Origin: an uncultured Pseudomonadota bacterium
Lineage (GTDB): Bacteria; Myxococcota_A; Polyangia; HGW-17
Assembly: GCA_938004375.1 (NCBI GenBank)
Contig: CALKWH010000206.1
Span: 1-23,154, forward strand
Length of the DNA stretch: 23,154 nucleotides
Reading direction: 5' to 3'
Part shown: piece by piece, positions 8,401-18,901 of the stretch
Layout of the letters: every line of letters starts with the position of its first letter
Numbering within the stretch: position 1 is the first letter of the stretch
The notes under the pieces: generated by a model
The model's input: the letters and a program-made list of their open reading frames with translations, nothing else
Told to the model about the DNA's origin: nothing
Databases searched by the model: none
Made by a program: the position numbers and the translations under genes

Positions 8401-8462
8401 TACGGAAAGGCCTTTCAGGGTTCCATTTTTTGCTTTTTTGGGGAACGTCCCGCAAATGACGC

Positions 8463-8490
8463 TTGACGGACCGCGCAAAACAGCTATTCT
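8463..8490 (+). promoter_or_regulatory. Candidate sigma70 promoter for the RodZ-like gene
   Basis: TTGACG (8463-8468), a 16-base spacer and TATTCT (8485-8490). The -35 matches five of six and the -10 four of six consensus bases. The start ATG at 8531 follows after a leader of about 35 nt carrying AGAGGTG as ribosome site. Confidence 0.6.
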
Positions 8491-8530
8491 CTGGGTTGTC
8501 CTGTCGCCACCGCGACAAGAGGTGTAATTG

Positions 8531-9040
8531 ATGAGCAAAAAGAGAACCCCGAAAATCCCGAGCGAGGCTTCCCGTCCAGAACCGGCCGCGCTGGGATCCC
8601 GTCTGCGGGAGGCCCGTGAGGGCGCCGGCCTGACCCCGGTGCTGCTGCATGAAAAGACCCGGGTCCCCGTGGAGGCGATCACCGCGCTCGAAGAGGAGCG
8701 GTTCGAGGCCTTGCCTGCGGCGGTGTACACGCGCGGCTTCGTGAAGTTGCTGTGCACCGAGCTCGGACTGCCCTATGGCGAGCTCTCCTCGCAACTTCCC
8801 GTGACCGGCCCAGCCCCATCGCCCGCCGCCCTGAGCCTGATCGATCTCCCGGGCAACGCGGCCCGTGATGCCGGCGACAAGGAAGAGGAGAAGCAGTCCC
8901 GCGTCTCCACCGCCCTCGTGCTCTTCATTCTGGTCGTGATCGCCAGCCTCGCCATCTCCTATTTCGCCAGCCAGAAGGAGCGAGAGAGCCTGCAGACGCC
9001 GTCGGCCTCCGAGACCACTCACCTCGACGTCACGGGCTGA
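8531..9040 (+). CDS. Short RodZ-like HTH membrane protein
   Basis: A 169-residue protein with a RodZ-type helix-turn-helix (HTH_25) in the first half: LGSRLREAREGAGLTPVLLH, TRVPVEAITALEEERFEALP and VYTRGFVKLLCTELGL. A charged linker follows, then one transmembrane helix at about 126-146 (STALVLFILVVIASLAISYF). In RodZ the HTH lies in the cytoplasm, binds MreB and organises cell-wall synthesis. Here the periplasmic part is only about 20 residues and lacks the usual DUF4115 beta domain, so it is a reduced RodZ-like protein rather than a standard one. I used the ATG at 8531; the TTG just before it is also in frame. Confidence 0.85.
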   Translation: MSKKRTPKIPSEASRPEPAALGSRLREAREGAGLTPVLLHEKTRVPVEAITALEEERFEALPAAVYTRGFVKLLCTELGLPYGELSSQLPVTGPAPSPAALSLIDLPGNAARDAGDKEEEKQSRVSTALVLFILVVIASLAISYFASQKERESLQTPSASETTHLDVTG

Positions 9041-9084
9041 TCCGCCGGCCTTCGTGACTCGATCCATTTTTCACTGATTTCGTA

Positions 9085-9113
9085 TTGAAATTTGCTTCAA
9101 AGAAAGTGATACT
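9085..9113 (+). promoter_or_regulatory. Candidate promoter for the GspE-N/HEAT protein
   Basis: TTGAAA (9085-9090), a 17-base spacer and GATACT (9108-9113), each matching four or five of six sigma70 consensus bases. It lies in the 130-bp spacer after the RodZ-like gene and leaves a leader of about 57 nt. Confidence 0.45.
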
Positions 9114-9170
9114 CCCGAAACCGCCCGTGGGCGTGCGACTCGTACCCTGTCGCGGGGTTTCCGGAATATC

Positions 9171-11945
9171 ATGGCGAGCAAGCTTTCTTCCATTCTGGTG
9201 AAACTGGGTTTGATTCCCATCCGCAAACTGGATCAGGCGTTCCAGAACCAGGTCATCAACGGAGGCACGCTGGACTCGGCCCTGCTCGAGCTGGGTCTGA
9301 TCCGCGAGAAGGACCTGATCCGCGTGCTTGTCGAGGCCTCGGAGCTGCCCTCCATCCAGCTCGCCGAGCTCACCCTGGACGACTCCCGCGAGCTCGTGTC
9401 GATATTCCCGCAGAAGCTTGCCCTGCGCTACCAGGTCATCCCCGTGGCCCGGGTGGGCGAGCAGGTGGGCGTCCTGGTCAACGCCGAGTTCGACAAGAAC
9501 AAGATCGAGGAGATCGGCTTCATGCTGGGCGTGTCCCTGATCGCCCGCGTGGTCCCCGAGCCGCGGTTGTTGTCATTCGCCTCCCGGATCTACGGCTTCG
9601 AGCTCGACGAGCGGCCGGCCCGCATCCTCGCCAAGCTCGGCGCCGCAATCCCCTACCCGGACACCTTCGTGAAACCCTGGGTGCCGGCGTCGGCCGACGC
9701 GACGGACCCCGACGCGACCCCGACGCGGGACGTCCCCGAGGAGCCGCTGCCCGTCATCGCCTCGGCGGACGCCACGCCGGTCCCCGAGTTCTCTTACCGG
9801 GAACGGCAGGTGTCCCCGCAGATCCTGGTCCCCACGATCACCCGGGAGCGCAGCACCGGCGAGCTCACCCGCCCCTCGATCCCCGAGAAGAAGCCGGGGC
9901 CGCCCCGCTCGCCCGCCGAGCTCGACGATGACGAGAACGGAGAGGACGGAGTCCACGAGGCGGTCACGAGGCCGGGATTCACGTTCCCCGAACGTCGCCG
10001 CCACCAGTCCCCGTTCTCCGAGTCCGGCCCCATCGGACCGATCCCCGAGGGCCTCCCAAAGTTCGCGAACGAGCAGGAAGGCTTCTCCGAGAGCGGCGCC
10101 GTCCGCCAGGTCGTCGTCTCCGACGGGCCCGATGGACCGGACGAGGCCGGGACGCCCGAGACCCGCCTGGAGGAGGCGATGACCGAGCCGATGACCACGG
10201 CCGGGAGCTCGATCCCCCATCGCCCCGAGCGGCTGCCCTCGGACACGACCCAGACCGACACCATCCCGGAGTACGCGCCGGCCCCCGTGGTCGCGCCGGC
10301 CCCCGTGGTCGCGCCGGCCCCTGTGGTCGCGCCGGCCCCTGTGCTCAAGCCTGCACCCGTGGCCCCCGCGGTCGCCGCGACGCGGGCCACCGGCACCCGG
10401 GACCAACTCGTGTCCTTCGACGGATCCGCCATCCAGTTGAACCAGTTCACCGACCTGCTCGTCTCCGCCACCAGCCGCGACGACGTGCTCATCGCCTTTT
10501 TACGCTACTGCGCCAACTACTCCCAGTACCTGTTCCTGTTCACCGTCGAGGGCGAGGCCGCCACCGGTCGCTTCGCCATCTACCGCGGCCAGGTCGACCA
10601 GCACAAGGTGCGCAGTTACCTCATCAGCCTCAACTTCGACTCCGTGCTGCAGAAGGCCGCCCAGAACATCCCCACCTTCGGCGTGTATTCGCCATCGGAA
10701 GGGAACCAGTTCCTCCTCGACCACCTCAGCCTCTCGCCGCCGACGCACATCATGGCGTTGCCGGTGACCGTCGGGAGCCGCATTGTCGCCCTCGTGCTGG
10801 GCACGCACCAACTCGCCCAGGCGCCCACGGCCATGGGAGAGCTCATCGCCGCCAGCGGGTTGCTCAGCCAGGCCCTCCTGCGCCTGATCAAACAGAAAAA
10901 GAGAGAGCGCAAGCCCGCCCACGCGCCCGAGCTCTCCCCCGTCCCCGAGTTGTCCCCCGTCCCCGAGCCGGTGGAGCGCGAGTTCATCGACCCCGCGATC
11001 GCCCACACGCCCGAGGTCGTGACCCCGTACACGGCCGTCACCGTGCCCATCCCCACGCGTCTGGAGCAGCAGAACTCGTTCGTCGAGGAGATCATCGCCC
11101 TGATCGACCAACTCGAACACCTGTCGATCCAACAGGACGCCCTCGACGAGCGCTCCGCCCAGGCCCTGAAGAACCTCGGCGACCGCACCCTCGAGGTCCT
11201 GCACTTCTACTTCCCCGGGATCCTCACCTACCGCGGACACGAGAGCCTGTCCCTGGCGCCGCCGCCCAGCGCCCATGGGCCTCTTCTGCGCTTCATGGTC
11301 GAGTGGGGCCTGCCGGTGGTGCCGGTCCTGATCGATCTTCTGGACTCGGACAACCCGCAGACCCGGCTGTACGCGACCTTCCTGTTCCAGGAGGTCCGCT
11401 TCCCGGACATCCTGTTCCGCATCGCCGAGAAGCTCTTCGATCCCGAGCCCGCCGTGCGCGAAGTGGCCGCCCGCGTCATCCTCTCCTACGAGGGTCATCG
11501 GGAATACGCCGAGATCTCGTCCAACCTGCGCGGCCTCCTCGGCCACCCGGAGCCGGCCATGCAGCGACACGCCGTCGAGGCCCTGGGCCGGCTGCGCGAC
11601 AAGCTCTCCATCGAGCCCATCCTCGCGCTGATGGGCGAGGCCCACCCCGAGGTCCTCCCCAGCATGATACAAACCCTTCGCCAGATCACCCTGCGCGATT
11701 TCGGCAGCCAACTCGAGCGCTGGCAGTCGTGGTGGGCGCTCAATTCCCAGCGACATCGCGTGCTGTGGTTGATCGAGGGACTCCGCCAGACCGACGAGGA
11801 ACTGCGCCGCGACGCGCTGCGCGAGTTGGAGCGCATCGTGGGCGAGTCCATGGACTACAACCCCACGGCCTCCATGGAGCAGCGCGAGGCCGGCGTCCGA
11901 CGATGGGTCAACTGGTGGGAGCTAAAGGGCCGCAACCAACTCTGA
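9171..11945 (+). CDS. GspE-N/MshEN-like domain protein with Pro-rich linker, GAF-like region and HEAT-like repeats
   Basis: A 924-residue cytoplasmic protein (no signal or membrane helix). Residues 1-150 resemble the N-terminal domain of type II secretion/pilus ATPases (GspE-N, MshEN): LVKLGLIPIRKLDQAFQNQ and LLELGLIREKDLIRVL form the two tandem half-motifs, followed by YQVIPVARVGEQVGVLVNAE. No ATPase domain follows. Residues about 160-405 are a low-complexity Pro/Glu-rich linker with an APAPVV repeat. Residues about 411-578 look GAF-like (FLRYCANYSQYLFLFTVEG... MALPVTVGSRIVALVLG). Residues about 704-924 are HEAT-like helices (VVPVLIDLLDSDNPQTRLYA, AVREVAARVILSYEG). It is probably a regulatory scaffold, perhaps in motility or secretion; that is inference. 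It converges with the TPR lipoprotein, 3 bp apart. Confidence 0.8.
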   Translation: MASKLSSILVKLGLIPIRKLDQAFQNQVINGGTLDSALLELGLIREKDLIRVLVEASELPSIQLAELTLDDSRELVSIFPQKLALRYQVIPVARVGEQVGVLVNAEFDKNKIEEIGFMLGVSLIARVVPEPRLLSFASRIYGFELDERPARILAKLGAAIPYPDTFVKPWVPASADATDPDATPTRDVPEEPLPVIASADATPVPEFSYRERQVSPQILVPTITRERSTGELTRPSIPEKKPGPPRSPAELDDDENGEDGVHEAVTRPGFTFPERRRHQSPFSESGPIGPIPEGLPKFANEQEGFSESGAVRQVVVSDGPDGPDEAGTPETRLEEAMTEPMTTAGSSIPHRPERLPSDTTQTDTIPEYAPAPVVAPAPVVAPAPVVAPAPVLKPAPVAPAVAATRATGTRDQLVSFDGSAIQLNQFTDLLVSATSRDDVLIAFLRYCANYSQYLFLFTVEGEAATGRFAIYRGQVDQHKVRSYLISLNFDSVLQKAAQNIPTFGVYSPSEGNQFLLDHLSLSPPTHIMALPVTVGSRIVALVLGTHQLAQAPTAMGELIAASGLLSQALLRLIKQKKRERKPAHAPELSPVPELSPVPEPVEREFIDPAIAHTPEVVTPYTAVTVPIPTRLEQQNSFVEEIIALIDQLEHLSIQQDALDERSAQALKNLGDRTLEVLHFYFPGILTYRGHESLSLAPPPSAHGPLLRFMVEWGLPVVPVLIDLLDSDNPQTRLYATFLFQEVRFPDILFRIAEKLFDPEPAVREVAARVILSYEGHREYAEISSNLRGLLGHPEPAMQRHAVEALGRLRDKLSIEPILALMGEAHPEVLPSMIQTLRQITLRDFGSQLERWQSWWALNSQRHRVLWLIEGLRQTDEELRRDALRELERIVGESMDYNPTASMEQREAGVRRWVNWWELKGRNQL
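10275..10346 (+). repeat. 18-bp tandem repeat (4 units) in the linker of the GspE-N/HEAT protein
   Basis: Four 18-bp units starting GCGCCGGCCC encode Ala-Pro-Ala-Pro-Val-Val repeated. Units one and two are identical, three differs by one base and four by two. The repeat extends a flexible Pro-rich linker between the N-terminal and GAF-like regions. Confidence 0.95.
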
Positions 11946-11948
11946 AGA

Positions 11949-14425
<2,477 letters not shown>

Positions 14426-14452
14426 TCTCCATCCGCACGCGGAGGTGTCGTC

Positions 14453-15250
14453 ATGAAAATCCAGCGTCGCTCCCTCGGTCCCATGCAGTATTTCGTCCAA
14501 CTCGACGGGGAGGATCGCCTCGTCTCGGTGTCCCAGGCCCTCGAACCCCTCTTGCAGGGCCGCGGCCTGTCCACCCCGGCGCTCCTCGAGCGGCTCGCCT
14601 CCCCCGCCGCCGTCATCCTCCCGCCGGTGCCCGTGGGCAAGATCATCGCCATCGGGCTCAACTACCGCGCCCACGCCGCCGAGTTCAACAAGCCGCTCCC
14701 CGAGGAGCCGCTGATCTTCATGAAACCCGCCTCCGCCGTCATCGCCCACCAGGAGGCGATCCTGCTCCCGGCCCAGAGCCAGGAGGTCCACTTCGAGGGC
14801 GAGCTGGCCGTGGTCATCGGCGCCACCGCCCGGGACGTCACCGCCGCCGCCGCGCCCTCCCATATCCTGGGTTACACGATCCTCAATGACGTGACCGCCC
14901 GGGACATCCAGCGCCGCGAAGGCAAATACACCCGCGCCAAGGGCTTCGACACCTTCGCGCCCATGGGACCTTGCCTGGTCACCGAGCTCGATCCCCTCGC
15001 CGTCACCCTTGAGACCCGCGTCAACCATGAGCTCCGGCAGCACAGCCCTTGCAGCGACATGATCTTCACCATCCCCGAACTGATTGCCTTCGTTTCCGCG
15101 GTGATGACCCTGAACCCGTTCGACGTGATCACCACGGGCACGCCGTCGGGCGTCGGCCCCATCGTCCACGGCGACACCGTCCGGATCACCATCTCCGGCC
15201 TCGGCACCCTCGAGAACCCGGTGCGCGCCCGCGATTACGGCCACGCCTGA
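14453..15250 (+). CDS. Fumarylacetoacetate hydrolase family protein
   Basis: A 265-residue enzyme of the FAH superfamily, which cleaves or decarboxylates beta-dicarbonyl acids such as acylpyruvates and oxaloacetate. Metal ligands are visible: Glu115 and Glu117 in HFEGELAVVIG and Asp146 in GYTILNDVTARD. KGFDTFAPMGP and TTGTPSGVGP are further family hallmarks. The size fits the single-domain members (YcgM, FAHD1, HpaG-like) rather than true tyrosine-pathway FAH. The substrate cannot be told from sequence. GGAGG stands nine bases before the ATG. It follows serS at 27 bp and probably shares its transcript; there is no aromatic-degradation cluster around it. Confidence 0.92.
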   Translation: MKIQRRSLGPMQYFVQLDGEDRLVSVSQALEPLLQGRGLSTPALLERLASPAAVILPPVPVGKIIAIGLNYRAHAAEFNKPLPEEPLIFMKPASAVIAHQEAILLPAQSQEVHFEGELAVVIGATARDVTAAAAPSHILGYTILNDVTARDIQRREGKYTRAKGFDTFAPMGPCLVTELDPLAVTLETRVNHELRQHSPCSDMIFTIPELIAFVSAVMTLNPFDVITTGTPSGVGPIVHGDTVRITISGLGTLENPVRARDYGHA

Positions 15251-15263
15251 ATTCCCCCGAAAA

Positions 15264-15293
15264 TTGACAGATCGTATTGTGCGGACATAGGAT
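15264..15293 (+). promoter_or_regulatory. Candidate sigma70 promoter for glmS
   Basis: A perfect TTGACA (15264-15269), an 18-base spacer and TAGGAT (15288-15293) lie in the 76-bp gap before glmS. The leader would be about 25-30 nt, so there is no room for a glmS ribozyme. Confidence 0.6.
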
Positions 15294-15326
15294 TCGCCAT
15301 TGCGCCGAGAAGGCGAGGAGTGTCCC

Positions 15327-17144
15327 ATGTGCGGAATCGTAGCTGCCGCTGGAACCGAAAACGTCATCCCCATGCTCCTGCAGGGCCTGCAAAAGCTTGA
15401 ATACCGAGGCTACGACTCCTCCGGGATCGCGTTCTTCGACAACAAAAAGATCCATATCATCAAAGAGGTCGGGAAACTGTCGCGTCTCGCCGAGCTCCTC
15501 CAGACCCATCCGGCCGCCAGCCCCACGGGCATCGGCCACACGCGCTGGGCCACCCACGGCAAGCCGTCCACGATCAACTCCCATCCCCATTACTACGAGG
15601 GGGTCGCCGTCATCCACAACGGCATCATCGAAAACTACGCCGAGCTCAAGGCTAAAATCATTGCACAAGGGCACATATTTTCAAGCCAGACCGACACCGA
15701 GGTGATCAGCCACCTCATAGCGAACGCCCTCAAGGCGGGCCATGCCCCCCTCGAGGCCATCTCCCGCGCCCTGGAGGCGTGCAAGGGCACCTGGGCGCTG
15801 GCCATCCTCATCCAGGGTTACGAGCAGCAGGTCTGGCTCGCCCGCAAGGGCAGTCCGCTCTTCATCGGCGCGGGCGCCGGCTTTCACCTCGTGGCCTCCG
15901 ACATTCCCGCGATCCTGCCCTTCACCCAGCGGATCCTGCCGCTACAGGATCATGAGCTCGCCGAGCTCAGTGCTTCGGAGCTTCGCATCTTCACGAGCGA
16001 CCTGCACCCGGTCACCCGCGCCTTCAAGACCGTCGCCTACAACCCTTTGATGGCTGAAAAGGAAGGCTACAAACACTACATGCTCAAGGAGATCTTCGAG
16101 CAGCCGCGGGCGGTCTACAACACCATCACGGCGTATCTCCACCACGAAGACTACACCGTCGATGTGCCCGGAATTCCTGGTGACTTCCCGATGCCGGACA
16201 AGATCTTCATCGTCGCCTGCGGCACCTCCTATTACGCCGGCCTGGTGGGCAAGTTCTATCTCGAACAGGCCACCCGCATTCCGGTCGAGGTTGAAATCGC
16301 CTCCGAGTTCCGGTACCGCGATCCCCTGGTGCTCCCCAGCCATCTGGTCATCGCCATTTCGCAGTCCGGTGAGACCGCCGACACCCTGGCCGCCATCGGC
16401 ATCGCCCGGCAGAAGGGCGCACGCATCCTGGCCATCACCAACTCGCCTCATTCCCAGATTCACCAGATCGCCGACGCCCGACTCGAGACCATCGCCGGCC
16501 CCGAGATCGGCGTGGCCTCCACCAAGGCTTTCACCACCCAGCTCGTGGGACTGCTCGTCCTCAGCCTCTACCTCGCCCAACGCCTGGGTCGCACCGAGCT
16601 CGTCTCCTCCTGGATCGACGCCCTGTTCGATTGCCCCAGCCAGATGCACCACATCCTCAACCAGGCACCCCAGATCCAGGTCATGGCTCGGCGTTACGCC
16701 CATGCCACCCATTTCCTGTACCTGGGTCGTGGAAATCTCTACCCCATCGCCCTCGAAGGTGCCCTCAAACTCAAGGAGATCTCCTACATTCACGCCGAAG
16801 GCTACCCCGCCGGCGAGATGAAGCACGGTCCCATCGCCCTGATCGACGAGGACCTGCCCACCGTCGTGCTGGCTGTCCGTAACGCGCACTACGAAAAGAT
16901 CATGAGCAATCTCGAAGAGGTCCTCTCCCGCAACGCCAAGGTCCTGGCCGTGGCCTCGGCTTCGGACATGCACATCGGCACCCTGGTCAACGACCTCGCG
17001 CTCATCCCCGCCGAGGTGCCCGAGGTGATCCAACCCCTCCTGTGCATCCTGCCTCTGCAGTTGCTCGCCTATCATATCGCCGACTTCAAGGGCACCGACG
17101 TCGATCAACCACGCAACCTGGCCAAATCCGTCACCGTCGAGTGA
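15327..17144 (+). CDS. glmS: Glutamine--fructose-6-phosphate aminotransferase (isomerizing)
   Basis: Makes glucosamine-6-phosphate from fructose-6-phosphate and glutamine, the first step to UDP-GlcNAc for peptidoglycan and LPS. The start is fixed by MCGIVAAAG: Cys2 becomes the N-terminal nucleophile of the Ntn glutaminase after Met removal. GAGGAG is six bases upstream; the frame opens nine codons earlier but those would block the Cys. The glutaminase domain covers about 2-215 (LEYRGYDSSGIAF, TRWATHGKPS). Two SIS sugar-isomerase domains follow (CGTSYYAG near 298, SQSGETADTL near 344, KHGPIALID). The C-terminus DVDQPRNLAKSVTVE is the universal ending. The length of 605 is normal. Confidence 0.98.
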   Translation: MCGIVAAAGTENVIPMLLQGLQKLEYRGYDSSGIAFFDNKKIHIIKEVGKLSRLAELLQTHPAASPTGIGHTRWATHGKPSTINSHPHYYEGVAVIHNGIIENYAELKAKIIAQGHIFSSQTDTEVISHLIANALKAGHAPLEAISRALEACKGTWALAILIQGYEQQVWLARKGSPLFIGAGAGFHLVASDIPAILPFTQRILPLQDHELAELSASELRIFTSDLHPVTRAFKTVAYNPLMAEKEGYKHYMLKEIFEQPRAVYNTITAYLHHEDYTVDVPGIPGDFPMPDKIFIVACGTSYYAGLVGKFYLEQATRIPVEVEIASEFRYRDPLVLPSHLVIAISQSGETADTLAAIGIARQKGARILAITNSPHSQIHQIADARLETIAGPEIGVASTKAFTTQLVGLLVLSLYLAQRLGRTELVSSWIDALFDCPSQMHHILNQAPQIQVMARRYAHATHFLYLGRGNLYPIALEGALKLKEISYIHAEGYPAGEMKHGPIALIDEDLPTVVLAVRNAHYEKIMSNLEEVLSRNAKVLAVASASDMHIGTLVNDLALIPAEVPEVIQPLLCILPLQLLAYHIADFKGTDVDQPRNLAKSVTVE

Positions 17145-17180
17145 TCGGACGCGCGCCCCGAGGTAGGAACGCGTCAAGCC

Positions 17181-18740
17181 ATGACCCTGTCAGAAGTACT
17201 CTTCGCCGTTGCCAGGAGCCTGAAACCCTTTCGGGCCCGACTCATTCTCGCCCTGGGATTCATCCTTCTGCACACGGCCTTCGGTTTTTTCCTGATCTTC
17301 TCCACCGGACGGTTCGCCCTGTCCACGCTCCCGATCTTCATCGTCCTGCTCTTCTCGCTGCACCACCTGCTGTCCGTCTTCGATGACTGGATTCTCACCA
17401 GCGTCTCCACCCGGTGGGTCTCCCAGACCCGTAAAAAGAGTCTTCAGGCTTTTTTGTCCACCCGTGACAAGTCCACTCAGAACAGCGTCCTTGATTGGAG
17501 TGGGCTCCAACTCGAGATTCAATGGCTCGGAGAATCCATTTTTTCCCTGCTTCGCGGTACCCTGCGAAAAATCCTGCAAATTTTCGTTTTCTCCGTCGCG
17601 CTGATCTGGCTGTCTCCGAGTCTCTTTCTCTTTTGTGTCGCCCTATTTCTGGCTGTCTTCCTGCTGGGTTTTTTCCTCGGGCGTTGGATCAACCGGGAAC
17701 AGGAAGACGTCATCCTCGCCCAATCCGCGGTCGCCAATTTCGAGCTCGAGGCGGCCCGGGCGATGCCCCTCGTCAAAGCCTTCCGTCAGGCGGCGTTTTT
17801 TGCGCGCCTTCACGAACGCTTTTTGGATTCAACGACGACCCGATCCATCCGGCTCGCCAGGCTCCGCATGATCGCGCATCCCATTCAAATCGTACTCTTC
17901 CTGGGTACCTTGACCGCCGTCTATGCGGTGGGTTCGTCCCAGGTCGCCGGCGGATCCCTCACCCAGACCAGTTTCCACTCCTTCATCGCCGGTCTCTCCT
18001 TGCTGCACGCTCCTCTGAGCGCTCTCTCCGCCGACATTTCGTCTTTTCTGAGTTATCGCTCCATGACGTTTCTGCCCCTGATCCTCGAAGACCCTGCAGA
18101 AGAAACCGCACAGCCGCCGTCGCCTGAGCCCTCTCGGATTGATGCATCTCAACTGCGTTTTCACTATCCCGATGGTCCGGAGCTCTTCACACCCCTCGAT
18201 TTCTCCCTCACGAAGGGCTCCATCATCGGCTTCGAAGGGCCCAACGGTTGCGGGAAGACCACCGTCGCGCTCCTGATCGCCGGCGTACTCAAGCCCACCG
18301 GCGGAGCCCTGGAATTTTCTCCTCTGGATTCCGGGCGATCCGGCGTGTCCTTTGTCGACCAGAACGGGACTGTCTTCACCCTCAATCTACAAGAGAATCT
18401 CTTCCTGGAATCAACACCGGTCACCGAATTCCTTCAAACACCTTATCTTCGACAGATCCGATCCGATCGGATCAACAATCAACTCAGTCAGGAGGCCCTT
18501 TCCTCCGGACAAAGAAAGACCATCAGCCTGCTGCGCGCCTTCGAACACAATCATGGCGTTCTCCTGGTGGATGAGCCGGAAAACGCCCTGGACCAGGAAA
18601 CTCAGCAGCAACTCCGAGATACGCTGAAAAGATTCAAGAACACCGAAAAATTGATCGTTCTTTTTTCACACAGCGAATTCTTTCTTTCCATTTGTGATCA
18701 ACGAATCCGAATACAACCTCCCCAACCGGAGGTCTCCTAG
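17181..18740 (+). CDS. ABC exporter half-transporter (fused membrane and ATPase domains)
   Basis: A 519-residue protein, short for a type IV exporter half-molecule (usually about 580). The N-terminal 300 residues carry hydrophobic helices (ILALGFILLHTAFGFFLIF, LFLFCVALFLAVFLLGFFLG, IVLFLGTLTAVYAVG). The ATPase domain has Walker A GPNGCGKTT (353-361), Q-loop FVDQNG, a signature LSSGQ (440-444) in place of LSGGQ, Walker B LLVDEP with Glu465, and switch His497 in SHSEF. The segment between Walker A and the Q-loop is a few residues shorter than usual. It would act as a dimer; the substrate is unknown. It starts 36 bp after glmS, probably co-transcribed, but with only a weak, distant GAGG ribosome site. 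Codons become less GC-rich towards its end. Confidence 0.88.
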   Translation: MTLSEVLFAVARSLKPFRARLILALGFILLHTAFGFFLIFSTGRFALSTLPIFIVLLFSLHHLLSVFDDWILTSVSTRWVSQTRKKSLQAFLSTRDKSTQNSVLDWSGLQLEIQWLGESIFSLLRGTLRKILQIFVFSVALIWLSPSLFLFCVALFLAVFLLGFFLGRWINREQEDVILAQSAVANFELEAARAMPLVKAFRQAAFFARLHERFLDSTTTRSIRLARLRMIAHPIQIVLFLGTLTAVYAVGSSQVAGGSLTQTSFHSFIAGLSLLHAPLSALSADISSFLSYRSMTFLPLILEDPAEETAQPPSPEPSRIDASQLRFHYPDGPELFTPLDFSLTKGSIIGFEGPNGCGKTTVALLIAGVLKPTGGALEFSPLDSGRSGVSFVDQNGTVFTLNLQENLFLESTPVTEFLQTPYLRQIRSDRINNQLSQEALSSGQRKTISLLRAFEHNHGVLLVDEPENALDQETQQQLRDTLKRFKNTEKLIVLFSHSEFFLSICDQRIRIQPPQPEVS

Positions 18741-18745
18741 GCTCA

Positions 18746-18761
18746 TGTTTCACGTGAAACA
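18746..18761. other. parS centromere site (ParB binding)
   Basis: TGTTTCACGTGAAACA is the exact 16-bp palindrome bound by chromosomal ParB in most bacteria, and one more matching base on each side (A/T) makes an 18-bp perfect palindrome. It begins five bases after the ABC transporter stop. Chromosomal parS sites cluster near oriC and seed the ParABS segregation complex. The linked recF and dnaN genes fit that position. ParA and ParB genes are not in the window. Confidence 0.95.
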
Positions 18762-18850
18762 TCTTTCCCTTGAATTGGCAACTGGTTTGGTTCGTCCGAG
18801 AAATTCCAGGAACTTTGCATTCCGAAGATTCCCGGATATGGTATTTTCGT

Positions 18851-18879
18851 TTGAAGGTCCAAATAGCGTCGTCTCTATT
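18851..18879 (+). promoter_or_regulatory. Weak candidate promoter for the small exported protein
   Basis: TTGAAG (18851-18856), a 17-base spacer and TCTATT (18874-18879), four of six matches each, 22 bases before the ATG at 18902. It sits about 90 bp downstream of parS in the 161-bp spacer. Confidence 0.3.
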
Positions 18880-18901
18880 CACTCATCTTGAGGTTAGACC
18901 C

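Noticed and set aside
9029..9071. Inverted repeat GTCACG...CGTGAC followed by five T, a possible terminator after the RodZ-like gene
   Set aside because: Six-base stem with an 18-base loop and eight bases between stem and T-run; too weak for an intrinsic terminator.
10500..11756. 418-residue minus-strand frame inside the 924-aa gene, and similar long frames at 14183-15373, 15942-17177 and 21964-23103 (minus)
   Set aside because: All mirror confidently coding genes, are low-complexity and lack recognisable motifs or ribosome sites.
14453..15250. Calling the FAH-family gene a true tyrosine-pathway fumarylacetoacetase
   Set aside because: It is about 265 residues, lacks the N-terminal domain of true FAH, and no aromatic catabolic genes are adjacent.
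15251..15326. glmS ribozyme or riboswitch in the leader
   Set aside because: The gap is only 76 bp and is largely taken by the promoter; no room for the fold.
18745..18762. The palindrome after the ABC gene as a transcription terminator
   Set aside because: It has no loop and no T-tract, and it is identical to the parS consensus, which explains it better.
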